64,000 bases of DNA, taken from positions 61,818,894 through 61,882,893 of the forward strand of contig OY726574.1 in NCBI GenBank assembly GCA_963383645.1. Reading direction: 5' to 3'. The notes under the pieces were generated by a model that saw only the letters and a list, made by a program, of their open reading frames with translations, made no database searches and was not told the DNA's origin. A program made the position numbers and the translations under genes. Source of the stretch: Muscardinus avellanarius. Its lineage: Eukaryota > Chordata > Mammalia > Rodentia > Gliridae. The stretch's first letter is position 1, and each line of letters starts with the position of its first letter. Positions 37,301 to 50,885 of this stretch are shown here, one piece after another.

Positions 37301-37945
37301 TCGCCACCAGACCCAGTGACTTACATTTTTAAAGGAATACTCTGCCTTTTATGTGGAGGACAGGCTCTAGAGAGACCCATCTGGAGACTGCTAGAAGGAC
37401 CCGGAGGACCAGCGTCCGTGGTAGGACCAGGTAGTAGCAGCTGCAGCCGTGAGCAGTAGAAAGTCCTCAGCTGTGTTCTGATGACACGCAGAGGATCCCA
37501 GGGACTTGGGGATGAGAAAGATGGGGCTGGAAGTCACTGAGCTCTGCAAGGCTGAGGGGGAAGAGCCTTAGATGCATGAGGAGGGTGCTCGCGAGAGGGG
37601 TCTGAAGAGGACACAGCAGGCTTAGGGTTCAGCAGTGGTGTTTAACCCATGTAAATGTAGAGAAATATCGCAGGTGAGACAGAGAGAAGGGCCTCAAGAC
37701 CAGGCCTAGGTGCCTCCATCAGGCAGAGGTCTAGGAGAAAGGGAAGCTGAGACAGAGGAAGACAGAGGGGCGCAGAGGAAGAAGAGCCAACCAAGAAAGC
37801 ATGCCCATGGGGTTGGAGGGCCCACCTGTCCAAATGCCAGAGGCTGGGCCTGGTGGACTACACCTGTCATCCCAGTACTTGGGAGGCTGCGATTGGAGGA
37901 TTAGACTTGAGGGCAGCCTCAGCAACTTAGAAAGACCTTTATTCA

Positions 37946-38019
<74 letters not shown>

Positions 38020-41000
38020 CAGTTGCGGCTTAGAGGGAGAATGCCCCTGGATTCAATCCCTAGTACCAAGTTAGAAATGCTGTTGAAGGGGCTGTAGACC
38101 CAGGTGATGTAGTATGCTAGACTAAAGCCGTGGTCGCTTTGCTAATGTAAACTGTAACACTTTTGAATTGCACAATTTCATTTTAATTATGACTAAGGAT
38201 CAATTAACTGCAGATATCTTAGTAATATTTATACTCACAGGAAACAGAGTGATCTATATCAAGCTCTGCTGACAAACATCTCTGGGTTGTGGTTTATCCC
38301 TTACCTTAAACTTACCTGCAATTAAAATAAAGCCTTTCTCCCCTGTAAGGCACTGGGAGGTCAGTCCTTAGTTTTGATATTTCACTTACCTTTTGCAAAA
38401 TGCAAAGTATTCTGCTTCGCTCTTATTTGTCTGTGGCCTGTCATTGAAAATGTCTGTCTTTTAATAACCACTTGAGATAAAAAATGATCACTCTTCGGGC
38501 CTGTAGAAGCTGCTTTTGCTATTTAGTGGCTGGACTCTGCTTTAATAACGTCCCACATTGATTAGAGGCTCAAGTAGGTAGAATGAGCCCAGGGGAATCA
38601 GTCAAGTAAATACGCCTGTTTTCTCTCCACGCCCTGATTGCTGCCTGGCTCTCTCTAGCCCCAGGATGGATATCGGATGGTACAGCAATTCCAGTTCCTG
38701 GGCTGGCCGATGTACAGGGACACGCCAGTGTCCAAGCGCTCCTTCTTGAAGCTCATTCGCCAGGTGGACAAGTGGCAGGAGGAGTACAACGGGGGCGAAG
38801 GCCGCACAGTGGTGCACTGCTTGTAAGTGCTCCCCAAGCCCTCATCTCGCCTCTCCCAGAGTCCCACACTCAGCTCTCCCTCTATTCCCATCCTCTGTGT
38901 CACTGTAAATGGGGGAGAAATGAGTGGCTTCCAGTGAAAGAGAATAACGATAGGTATACTCATTGAAGGTTCATTGGCTTCTCAAGAAAGAAGACGCAGC
39001 TGGGCATGGTGGTGCACGCTACCCAGCATCTGGGAGGCTGAGACAGGAGGATCGTGGTTCGAGGACAGCCTCAACTACTTAGTGAGGCCCCTTGCAACTC
39101 AGTGAGACCCTGATTCAAAATAAAGAATAAAAAATAGGGCTGGGGTGTAGCTCAGAGGTAGAATGCCCCTGGGCTCCACCCCCAGTGCTGTGAAAAAACA
39201 AATGTGAAGTTTGAATAGGGTCTTGGTGTGTCTCCTGACACTGTGACTAATGACCAGGTAATGTATAAACAATAGAGATGTATTTGGGTCACAGTGTGGA
39301 GTCTAGGAAGTCCAAGAGCATTTGCTGGGCTCTAATAAGCCCATCCTTGCTGCCTAACAGCATGGCGGAGGCCCTCACCTGGCATGAGAGAACAGCGTGA
39401 CAACTCAGGCTCTCTTCTTCTTCCCGTAAAACAGCAAGTCACCATGGGGCCTCTGTCCTCACAGGCTTGAATGAAGCTAATTGTTTCCAAAAATCATTCA
39501 TGTATGACTTTGAGGATTGAGTCTCCAGCACATGAGCGTTGGGGGGCCACATTCAAGCTGTACCAAGTGGTGTTGACCATGTGGCTGGGATTCCCTCACA
39601 AAGAAGAGAACACCATGTGGGTGGGTTCTGTGACCTTTCCTGACCCTTGTGGTGGCGGTAGTGGTCGTATTGGGGATCGATCCCAGCCGCATTTTAACTC
39701 TGAGCTACACCTTGAGCCTTTTTTTGTTCTGAAACAAGGTCTTGCTAGGTTGCTAAGAGTGTTGCTGTGTTGCTGAGGCTGGTCTCCTGCCTGCAATCCT
39801 CCTGTCTCAGCTTCCCAAGTACTGGATGACAGGTGTGTCCCACCACGCCCAACTTCCTCCTGACTTTTGAGAGCCAACTATTTAGGAATTTTCTTCAGGA
39901 AACTTTTGAGAAAATTCTTCAGGAATTTTCTGAACTGGTGGCCAAACTGTTGGTGACATCAAGTCATACATTACACCAGAGAAATTGGTAACTACTACAC
40001 ATCAGGGCCTCATCCAGCCCAAACTGGTTTAGATCATGCAACAGTACTTAGTAACTCTATTGGAAATTATGTCAGAGGTTTCAGAGGAACCTTTTCTGCC
40101 TTCACGGTTTTTAGAAAAGCGTTTTTTGCCATAGATTATGTGTATTGGGAGAACTGGGTTAGAGCTCCCTGTGGTTTGAACCTAGAATGTCCTCCAAAGC
40201 GTCACATGGTAATGAGATAGCGGAAGTTTGGGGAGGTGGCCTAATGAGAGGTCTTTAGGTCATTGGGGGCCTGACCCAAAGAGGGCCTGGATCCCAGTCT
40301 CCTCTTTCTGCTCCAAGGAGGGCCCTGAGGTGAGCAGTGTTGTTCTGATACACGGACTCCAAAGCAACAGGGCCAGTCATTCACTGAAACCTCCAAAAAT
40401 GTGAGCCAGAATAAGCTCGCTCTCCTTAAGAGTTGATTAGCTCAGACATTTGTTCCAGTGACAGAAAGCTGAAGAGCAAGGACTCAGCGTCCTGAAGGGT
40501 GACCGGCAGGGTGTCAGCTTTAGCAGGTACTAAACATGAGAACCTCTGCACAGATGGAGCCACCCTACCTGTACACTCAGAGTCATTTGTGGACCTGTAA
40601 AAAAAAAAAAAAAAAAAAAAAAGAGGAAACTACCCTCAGGCCACACCCAAACCAGTCCATCACAGTCTCTGTAAGCAGACCTCAGACAGTAGTGTTGGTA
40701 AAAATAAAAAACAAGTAAAAACAAATAAAACCTCCTTGATTGGTTCCATGATGCCCAGCCAAGGCTGAGCGCTCCTGCGGAGAGAATGCCATGCTTCCAA
40801 AGCACTCTCCTCTGCGACTTCTCATTGGCAGTGATATGTAGCTGATCGTCCAGCTGGAGTTGGCTAAATGGAGCAGGCAATTGAAAAGTCACGGCAGTCA
40901 GGGAAGGTGTTTAGAGAACCGGCGGAGACGCAAGGCAGAGGAGTGGCATCCGCACACTCGGTGTGAGTGAGCATCCACAAACTGGCGAGGACGCCCAAGC

Positions 41001-42530
41001 TCTGCTCCCCACAAACCAACCGAGTTGACATGTCAGACGCGGCTGAGGGCTCAGGGCACTCTAAGCCGGTGCCTAAGTCATGCAGTGCAGTGCCCCCGGG
41101 GCCTCCCTGGACGCTCTGAATTCTGCCCTGCCTGTCACCAGTCAAAGCCTTCTGGTGTCTCTTATCCTGCAGGGAACTCATATTCCCTTGAAAGCATCTT
41201 AGAAGCCCCCGCAGTGCTTGTCCTTAGTCTGAAGTCCCGTCCCCTAAAGAACAGCGTGTGAGCCCCTCCCTCTTACCGGTCCTCCCTTCCTTCTCATGGA
41301 AACCTTTAGAAACCCTTCGTCCACACCCCCATTTTCATCTCTCTAAAGCTCAGCACAGTGTCATGGTGCATGCCTGCAGTCCTAGTACTTGGGAATCCTG
41401 AGACAGGAGGATCGCAGGTTCGAGGCCAGCCTCAGCAACTTACTGAGGCCCTCAGCCACTTAGCAAGACCCTGTTTCAAAAGGAGAAATAATGTAGGGCT
41501 GAGCGTATATCTCAGAGGTAGAATACTCTGGGTTCAATCCCATTACCATAAAAAAATCCTTTTCTCTAAGTACACATGTAGCTTCTGGTCAGAATAAGAT
41601 GGGAGGTTTCTCATTCTGAGTCAGTAGAATCCCCAGCAGAGAAAATTAACATTTTAACTAGTTGTCATGAGATCTGTTAGATTTGGGGTCTTTTTTTTTT
41701 GTTATTTGTGGTGCTGGGGATGGAACACAGGACTTCATTTACAAGAGGCAAGCTCTCTACCACTATGCTCTCAGTCTAGTATTTTTTTTTTTTTTAGTAT
41801 TTAAAACTGTTTGTAGCTATCCATCCTTTTACAGCCCCCAACAGCATCTGGATCTGAAAGCAAAACTCAACCACTTCCTGGATTAGTTGCTTCCTAAGGA
41901 GGCTGCCACTTAACCCACAGGACTAATCGGCGGTTTCCAGTAGAGGAAATTGAGACCCCAGAAGAAATATAAAGAGAAGGATACAAAGACCCCTAACAAT
42001 TAACATCACCATAATATGTGTGTCTCTGGTAATGGACTAGTTTGCTATCGTGGACAGTGATGGGCATCTGGGGTTCCTGCCCTCCTGCCCGCCTGACATT
42101 CTTTCCCCTTCTTCTGAGGACTAGATTTTTCTTTGAGAACTCTCTCTCACACACACACACACGCACACACGCAGTCTAAGGCCACGATTTCCAAGGGGCT
42201 GCCCCGTGCCCTCTTGGCACTGGGTTGGGCGTGACGCCTCGGATGATTTGTGTTTAGATGTATTACACTAAATCTAATTGTGTTTAGATATATTGAAATC
42301 TAGGAATATTTTAACTTTGAGAGATAAAGTTAGTCTAAATCAGCATCTTCCAGTCACAGCCAGGAAGAATGCTTTGAAAGCACCATGTTACCCTGTCTGG
42401 AATAAGGGCGTCACCTTCAGCATGGTGCAGCGCCACCTATTGGCTGCAGGCAGAGCTCCTGTGTGTGCGCTCTCTGGGTGCTGTGAATGGGATGATGGTT
42501 CCTAGGGCTACGGGGCTACTCAGTGCACAC

Positions 42531-42582
<52 letters not shown>

Positions 42583-45500
42583 TTATAGGTAATGAATAGA
42601 TGGTAGAATTAAGATATCACCATTTTGAAACTCTTGATGAAAATAACAGAAGTAGACAGTGGTCATCAGGAGCTGTTGGAAGCTTTAGTGTAAAACAAGA
42701 CATACAGAAATGGAAAAAAATGGGTCTCTAAAACGAAGCCCTTCCATTCACCAGAAGAAATCAATAAGAATGCAAAAAATCAGTGGGAAGAGAATTTTGT
42801 AAAAGAAAATTCTTTAAATACATAAATCAACACACACATGTGTATGTATGTATGTATGCATGTATTTGACCAAAGACCCAAAGCCACCATATACAAGAAC
42901 TCTGACAAATCACCGTCATGAGATGGGCAGCCCAGATCATTAGGTGAAACCTTGACGGCACTTCGTTTTCTGAAAGGCCATCAAAACAGCTAATAAGCAT
43001 ACGAAAAATACGTGACAACATTAGTTTTTAGAAAAATACACATTAAAACAAGGACTAGCCACCACTACACATCCACTGGATGGAGCCGAAATTTTCACAG
43101 TGAACAAAGGATGATCCAGGGGGTGAGGCCGTGGAGTCCCAGGGACCCTCTCACACGGCCGGTGAGACCACACGGCCATCACTGCTGGCGGCAGCCTCCC
43201 AAGCCTGCTACTCACATATTTTTTGAGCCCGTCCATCCTTCAATATGTGACTCTCGAAATGAGTCGTGCCTCCCAGGACATATTTATAGCAGGTTTAATC
43301 CTAACACCTGAAAACCAGAAACAGCTCACTCATCTGCTATTGGATAAGTAAACTATACAGTAATACAGTAGAGTTCTTCTTGGTAAAATAAAAGAACAAA
43401 GCAGTGCCGGGCGTGGTGGCGTACGCTTGTAATCCCAGCATTCGGAAGGCTGAGACAGGAGGATCATGGTCCGCGGACAGCCTCAGCTACTTAGTGAGGC
43501 CCTTTGCAACTCAGTGAGACCCTGTTTCAAAATAAGGAATGAAAAATAGGACTGGGGGTATAGCTCGGAGGTAGAATGCCCCTGAGTTCCATCTGTAACT
43601 GCAAAAAGAAAAAAAAATTTAATTAAAGATGAAGAATGACTTACAGAGGCTAAGGAGACAGGGCAGTCTTGAGCCAGAAAAAGGATATTAGCAAGAAAAA
43701 GTTAACCTTTGATAGAGGCATGCGCTTTCAGTAAAAGACATTTTAGTGCAAAAAATTAGGATTTTAGCAATGTTACTTGCCTGGTTTTGATAAAATACTA
43801 TGTTTATGTAAGATACATCTAGGAAACTGAGTAAACAAGGGAATTCTCTATGCTGTTTTTGCAGTATTTTCTGCATACCTAAAATTAATTGAAAACAATG
43901 TTTTTATTTTAAAAAAGAGTATTCACTTTCCTGGCAGACAACAGGTAAGATGTCTATTCACTGAAACTTTTTACCATAGGTCCTTTCTGTAAAAATCAGT
44001 GAGGCGAGCCTGCCAGGGTGGTGAAAGCCTGTAATCCCCGTACCTGGGAGGCTAAGACAGAGGAGTCACAGGTTCAAAGCCAACCTCAGCAACTTAGTGA
44101 AACCCTGCTCCTTATAATCCCAGTACCTGGGAGGCTAAGACAGAAGGATCATGGGTTCAACGTCAACCTCAGCAAAGTAGTGAAACCTTACTTCAAAACA
44201 AAAATGTAAAATAGGACTGGGAGTATAGTCTGGCAGAAAGAATGTCTCTGCATTCAGTCTCCAGTACCACCAAGATAGAAAGAAAAAAACCACGTGTTCT
44301 ATCATACGACATAGTGGAGGCTCAGCTGAGAACATCCTCCCGCCTGGGGAGCCGTAGCCCAGACACCTGGCTGGCTGCTTTCCATCACTAAAACCAAGAG
44401 CTGGCCACGGTAGAGGTTTTGGTGGCCTTTATGGGGACTGGTTCATCAGGATTTTGACAACATGCCTCCACAGCCGTGGCAGGTGCCGCGTGCAGGCAGA
44501 CGTCCCACAATCTGGTTTCTTCTGTGGCAGGAACGGGGGAGGTCGCAGCGGCACGTTCTGCGCCATCAGCATCGTTTGTGAGATGCTTCGGCACCAGAGA
44601 ACCGTGGACGTCTTCCATGCTGTCAAGACTCTGAGGAACAACAAGCCCAACATGGTGGACCTCCTGGTAGGAAGCCCTCCGTGCTGCCCGCGGGCACCAC
44701 GTGCGCCTCAGCCCGCACACCAGCCCCCACTTTGCAGTGACACTGATGCAGACAGGAGGACACTGGTTTTTAAAAGCATAACATAGCGCTCTGCTTGTAG
44801 GCCTTTTCTCTCCTTTTCTTTTTCTTTTTTTTCTTTCTCGTCCTCTCCTTGTGTTATTTTTTGCGAGGAGACAGTTTCATTTGAAACGTAGAAAGAGTTG
44901 AAACTCACAAGTGAACATCCTTATTCATTTTCCTCCCTGGCAGTGCCTTCCACGCGGCTAAGCACTTAATCTTCGTGGAGAAGAAATAATCATAGCACAC
45001 GAAATGCCAGATTTCCAAATTATATATTTTATAAATAGCTTAATCGCCTAATATTTATCAAAGCTGTGAATTTTAGTTTGACGTCCAGAATATTGCATTT
45101 AATTATGGTGGCCATATCTGAGAAAGGGATTAGGGGAGTGGGGACACGAAGAACGAGGCGCAATTATTTTCGCAGAGTACTTCCTGCAACCTCTCTTTAT
45201 GTGGAGCCTTGAAATGCCAGCCACGGAGAGGCAAGAATGGGAGTTGAAAGGAGGGAGCTTTTCCATTAGGTTTTTGTGCTGCTCTGTGAGTGGGGGAAGG
45301 GTCTCAAGGAAATAGCAGGACTAATCCAGGCTCGGGCAGGGGACGGGGCGGGGGCCAGTGCTGGTGAGCTCAGAAGGCTGTGTCTTACACAGCGTGAGCT
45401 TGCAGTTATCTGTAGAGGGGCTGAAGAGAAAGTCTGAGGTGGCACCTGAAGTTGAGGAGGTAGCCAAGGGTCCCGCCACCAATGTACCACGGAGAAGTCA

Positions 45501-46828
45501 TCTCAACGGTGCCCAGAGCCAGACGATTGTGACAATTGATAACCAGCTCCCTGGACAGGACGGAGTCTTATCCAGCGTGAGCCACTCTTCAGGGGCCTCT
45601 GCTGTCTGTCCCTGGGTAATGTCTTGTGCTTGGGAGCCGTTCCGCTTAAAGGAGGCATGGTGCTGGCTGTCTGGGGAGCTTGACAGATGTCGGTATTTGT
45701 CCAGGTGCGCACCCTCAAAGCCTTCAGAAATTGAAGTTATCACATGAGTCACTGGGGCAATAGAATTATTCCCCACAGTGCCGGCCATCTTCCCTGCCCG
45801 TAGGAAGCTCATGGAAGCCCAGACTTCAATCTCAGCTCTGCCACCGATGCAGGTTGGGTAGCCTCAGATGCACGGACTTTGCAACTTTAAGTGTCCCTGA
45901 GCAAGGCACTTAACTCCCTTGGATTTAATTTTGTACACTAGGGGCAGTTGTGGCTTAGGAAGGTGATCCAACGTGAACACGTATGTGCCAGTGTTGGGGG
46001 CATTGCAAAGAGAAGGGAGGGCGTCAGTGACATGTAGCTGTTGGCTGGGCTTGACTCCTTGTCAGCCTGCAGGAACCAGTTTTTAAGTGAAGGAAGAAGA
46101 GGATGCTGAAGCCGTATAGATGCCGTGCTTAGTGTATGCTGGACTCATCTCTGAGCATCCTTCATGTCGTAACAGATATTCTGTGCACGTGGCTAAAGGC
46201 CAGCTGATGTGCCTCACCTGTGGATTACTAGACCCAGCAGAGAACTGTCTCCCTCCCTGGGAACGCATGTAAACGGAGAAGATCTCTACCACCATGGACT
46301 TCCCAATTTTCTGGGCTCACGGCAGATGAGATAAGAGTAGCCCTGCAGTAGTTTATAGCCTGAGTTAAGAACAGATAAGAAGGCTGGCAGAAGCCAGATG
46401 TGGTGGCATACACCTGTAATCCCAGTACATGGGAGGCCGAGACAGGAGAATCACAGGTTCGAGGCCAGCCTCAGCAACTTAGTGAAACCCAGCAACTTAG
46501 CAGGACCCTGTTTTAAAATAAAAAATAAAGAATTTCCTCTCCCCCCTCCCATCCCCTCAGTTAGGTCGCCTTATTTGCTCATCTGTAGTATCTCCCTTGT
46601 GTAGAGTGCATCCTATGACCCAAACATGAGAAGGAGGGAGGGGCAGGGAATGGGGCAGGAACTGGGTAAGGTTAATTGGGCGAGGTGTACATGTATGCCT
46701 TCACCATCTTGCACCCCAATACGATATATGACTATAATGCACCAATAAAAATTAAAAACAATAAATAAATAGAGCTGGGGTGTAGCTCAAGTCCAGCGCC
46801 CCAGGGCTCAATCCCCAATACCAAATAA

Positions 46829-46874
<46 letters not shown>

Positions 46875-49800
46875 TTGCTCATGCTAGCAGAGAATGAGAT
46901 TGAAACATTCTGTTTGACACTCTCTGGCCCTTAACCTCACTGACTCAGGGACAGACGTGTGGCTTTCAGACTTTGATTGGTATTCAGGCAGAGCTGACCT
47001 TGATAAGAAATGTCACTTCCCTCTCCTGCATCCTGAATTAAGCAGATCATTAAAGTAGACCTTTCCAGGCCTTTCTTCTCAGGGCTGTATCTTTCATCAC
47101 TCAGAAATTTTTATGGGTAAAAATGATGGGTCCTTTTTCCAGATCAGTGGCGCGGACTACAGCTAGGGGCAGTTCTTCACGGAATGAATGGAGGCTTACG
47201 TAGTGAACCAGAAGGGAACTTGTGGTCACAGCCCATTATCCTGTAACTTAGCATTACCTGTAACAACTGACACTCTTATTTTCTATTTTTAAGGTTAAAG
47301 GGATCATATTTTATTTTATTTTTATTTATTTTATTTATTTTTTTTTTTTTTTTGGTGCTACTGGGGTTCCTGGAAGCCCTTCTACCTCCGGGCTACACTC
47401 CCAGACCTATTTTTTATACTTTTTTTATTTGGAAACAGGGTCTCCTAAACCAGCGCGCACGGCTGGCTTCGAACCTGCGCGATCCTCCTGTCTCTGCCTC
47501 CCAAGCGCGGGGATTACAAGCGTGCGCTACCACGCCCGGCTAAGGGATCATATTTTAAGTGCCACATTTTCTTTTTGGTGGTACTCTTCTACCTCCGGGC
47601 TACACTCCCAGACCTATTTTATATTTTTATTTGGAAACAGGGTCTCTTAAACCAGCGCGGCTGGCTTTGAACCTGCGCGATCCTCCTGTCTCCGCCTCCC
47701 AAGTGCGGGGATTACAAGCGTGCGCCACCACACCCAGTGCCACATTTTTTATTATTCGTTGACACATGATAATTATACCTATTGGTGGGGCACGGAGTGA
47801 CATTTCAACACATGTACCCAACGTGTAAGGATCAACACATGTACCCAACGTGTAAGGATCAGATCCGGCTAACTGGCGTATCTATCACCTCAGATTCACG
47901 TCATTTTTTGTGCCGGGAGCATTCTGAATCCTCTCGAGTTGCTATGTTGAATTATTCAGCTGGTCATTGCCAGCCTCAGTAGCCTACTGTGCCACAGGGC
48001 GTCAGGTCCTCCGGCTCATCCCACTGCAGCCCATGCACTTAGGAGTGATTCCACCCGAGGAAATGGGGCTCCGGGCTCGGCAGCGCCACAGCAGCGGCAG
48101 TTGCAGGGGCCAGCGGCCGTCTGCTAAGTCCGTCACAGTGACTTTTAGCTCGGGTAACAGACGATAACTGGTGACCCGAAGAAAAACATGTCACGGTGCC
48201 CTTTTTAGTGGGTTTGAAGCATCCAGACTGAATAGGAGCACTTGTCATTTGTTTCTGTCTGTGAGTACTTGTACTGAGTTTCATTTTCGTACATGAGTAC
48301 ATTGGCTGAAAGAACTAGCTAATAACTTAGGTCAGGGAGAGAAAATCAAGGATGATTTCAGAGAGCAGAGGAGCTTTTCAGAGTCCTGAGCAAAGAATGT
48401 TGACCAGCAACTGCAAAGAGGCTGGTTAAAGCTCAGTGCTCTGAGCTCGTGGGAATGTTGGGACAGGTTCCAGAAAGCCCCCCAGCGCACTTCTGAGCTG
48501 GCCGGCCAGGGGGCAGGGCAGTGGGACTGGGGAGCCCGACCTGGGTCCCTCTGGGCTCCTCACTCCACACGTGGAGAAGACGCACAGCCATGGCCCTTCC
48601 CTCCCAGAGCACACACGCACTGCAGCCGGGAGAGATGCAGAGAGGCCAGCACAGGCTGCCCCATCTCCTTTCAGCTCTGGTCTAACTCGCTCCTGACTTT
48701 GAAAATCCACCCACTGGCGTTGAAGCCTGCCACTCTCGAGGGAGACCCAGAAAGCCCCAAAGGCTGATTTTTTTCCTCATTTTTAGTTTCCAGAGCTCTG
48801 GGGAAAAAAGCCAGTGTGGATTGCCAGGAGGCAAAACAATTTAGAACACAAAACTAGATTTTTTTTTTTTAATCTAGCAGGGGCAGCTGTATTTGTCCCT
48901 GGGCTTTTGTGGGCCCCGCTTCTAAGTTAGCCATCCCTTCAACCAGCCCCAAGTCCACCTCAAAGACCTGCGTCCCCAGAGGGCAGGCAAGGACAGCAGC
49001 CCAGTAGATTGAGATTCAGTCCCCAGCCTGACCTGCTTTGATGCTGCCAAAGCTGCTGAGAGCAGCTGCTCCCACCAGCATTGCCCCTCACACTCTGTCT
49101 TCCTGGCTTGGCTTTTGCGGTCCCCAAGGCAGTCTCCACAGACATGCAGCCTCCGGGGCCAGATCTTGCCTAGAGGAGTAGAGTTGGGGTTGGGGGTACT
49201 TAAGAAGACTCCCTCTGCCTCCTGAGTGCATTCCCAAGAAGTGAATAGCAATCTCATCTTTCCCCCCATGCCCTCTGCAGGTTTGGCAAGGCTGCCACTT
49301 CTAGCCAACAGACACCATAAACCATCATCTGATTTTGAGCCATATGTCAGGGTGGGGAGAGGGCTCCTGACTCTTGATATTCAAATAAGATTGGCCTAAA
49401 TCCCCAGGAGAAGTCTGGGACCCCACTCAGCGTTTCCAGCAGTGGCCTTGAGGCACCTGGTCTTCATCCCAGCATTTTCCATGGGCCGCCCCCCAGGGTG
49501 GAGCGCTCAGGCCTTGGACCACACCTGCCTTTGCCCTTGAGGCCTAGACAGGAGGATCACAGGTTTAAGGCCAGCCACCGCAATTTGGCAAGGACCTCAG
49601 CAACTTAGCAAGACCCTGTTTCAAATCACAAAACAAAAAGGGTTGGTGACATAGCTCAGAAGTAGAATGGCCCTGGGTTCAATCCCTACCGTCTGTATAT
49701 GGCAGAACCTTTGCTAAGGCCCGTAGCCCTCCCTCTTCGATTCTGACCTCCTGGAGGCAGGGGCGGAGACTTCGGCCTGCATCCCACCCTCAGCACCAGC

Positions 49801-50837
49801 AGAGCTCCTGGCTCCCAGGAGATGCCCAGTATATATTGCTGAGGGTTCGGATATCTCTCTTCCTCCATCCCAGCCTAAACTGTCTCCTACCAGTCTCCCC
49901 AGCCTGGAGAAGGCTATGGCTATCTAACCCAACTAAAGAGAGAGCTTTGGTGAAGAAAGCTCTGTACATATTTTTAAAAGAGGCAGCCAGAAGTCATGCC
50001 ATGGCCCACCACCCATTGTTAGATATGCGCAGCCATCTTTTGAGTAGCAATGAGAAGTTGCTGGCCTCCTGGCATGGAGTGGCTGGTCACTGAGGTGACC
50101 TGCGGGAGTCTTGAGCCCAGGGACCCGCCCACAGCTCTCAGCACACAGGACCGCTTCACCTTGCTGGCAGGGCATCAGTCAGGGAGATTTTTCCAGTCTG
50201 AACAATCTGTTTGCCACAGCATCCTGCTGACACTCAAAAACAGACTTACTGGGAAGGGAAACTTGCCCCAGGTAAAGGACACACATTGTTCTCTTTGAGT
50301 TCTGTAGGTAGATGTGGGGTGTTTGAAGTGCCCAGCCTGACAGTACCAAGTCCCCCTCCCCAGCTCCCCAGACTCAAGCAGCCTGTGCTGACAAAAGGCA
50401 GGACTCTGGCCTTTCCCAGCAGGCCCCAGAGCTGTCTGCTGAAGCTCTGGCCTGCCCCCCTCATTGAGCCAGTGGCGACCTGTTTAAAAAAAAAAAAAAA
50501 AAAAAAACCTCAGAACCTCACATGGTGGTGCACACCTATAATCCCAGTTCTTGGGAGGCCAAGACAGAGATCACAGATCTGTGGCCATTCTCAGCAACTT
50601 AGTGAGAGACCCTGCTTCAAAATAAAAGATTAAAGCCAGGCATGGTGGCGTACACTTGTAATCCCAGCTATTGGGAGGCTGAGACAGGAGGATCGCAGCT
50701 CTTGGACAGCCTCAGCTACTACTTAGTGAGGCCCTTTGCAACACAGTGAGACCCTGTTTCAAAACAAAGACTAAAAAATAGGGCTGGGGGTGTAGCTCGG
50801 AGGTAGAATAACCCTGGGTTCCATCCCCAGTACCACG

Positions 50838-50885
<48 letters not shown>

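Noticed and set aside
37731..38097. Ile-Tyr repeat protein
   Set aside because: Translation of the (TA)n microsatellite inside a SINE.
44388..44720. 110-codon minus-strand frame over exon 44531-44666
   Set aside because: Shadow of the conserved D2 coding exon.
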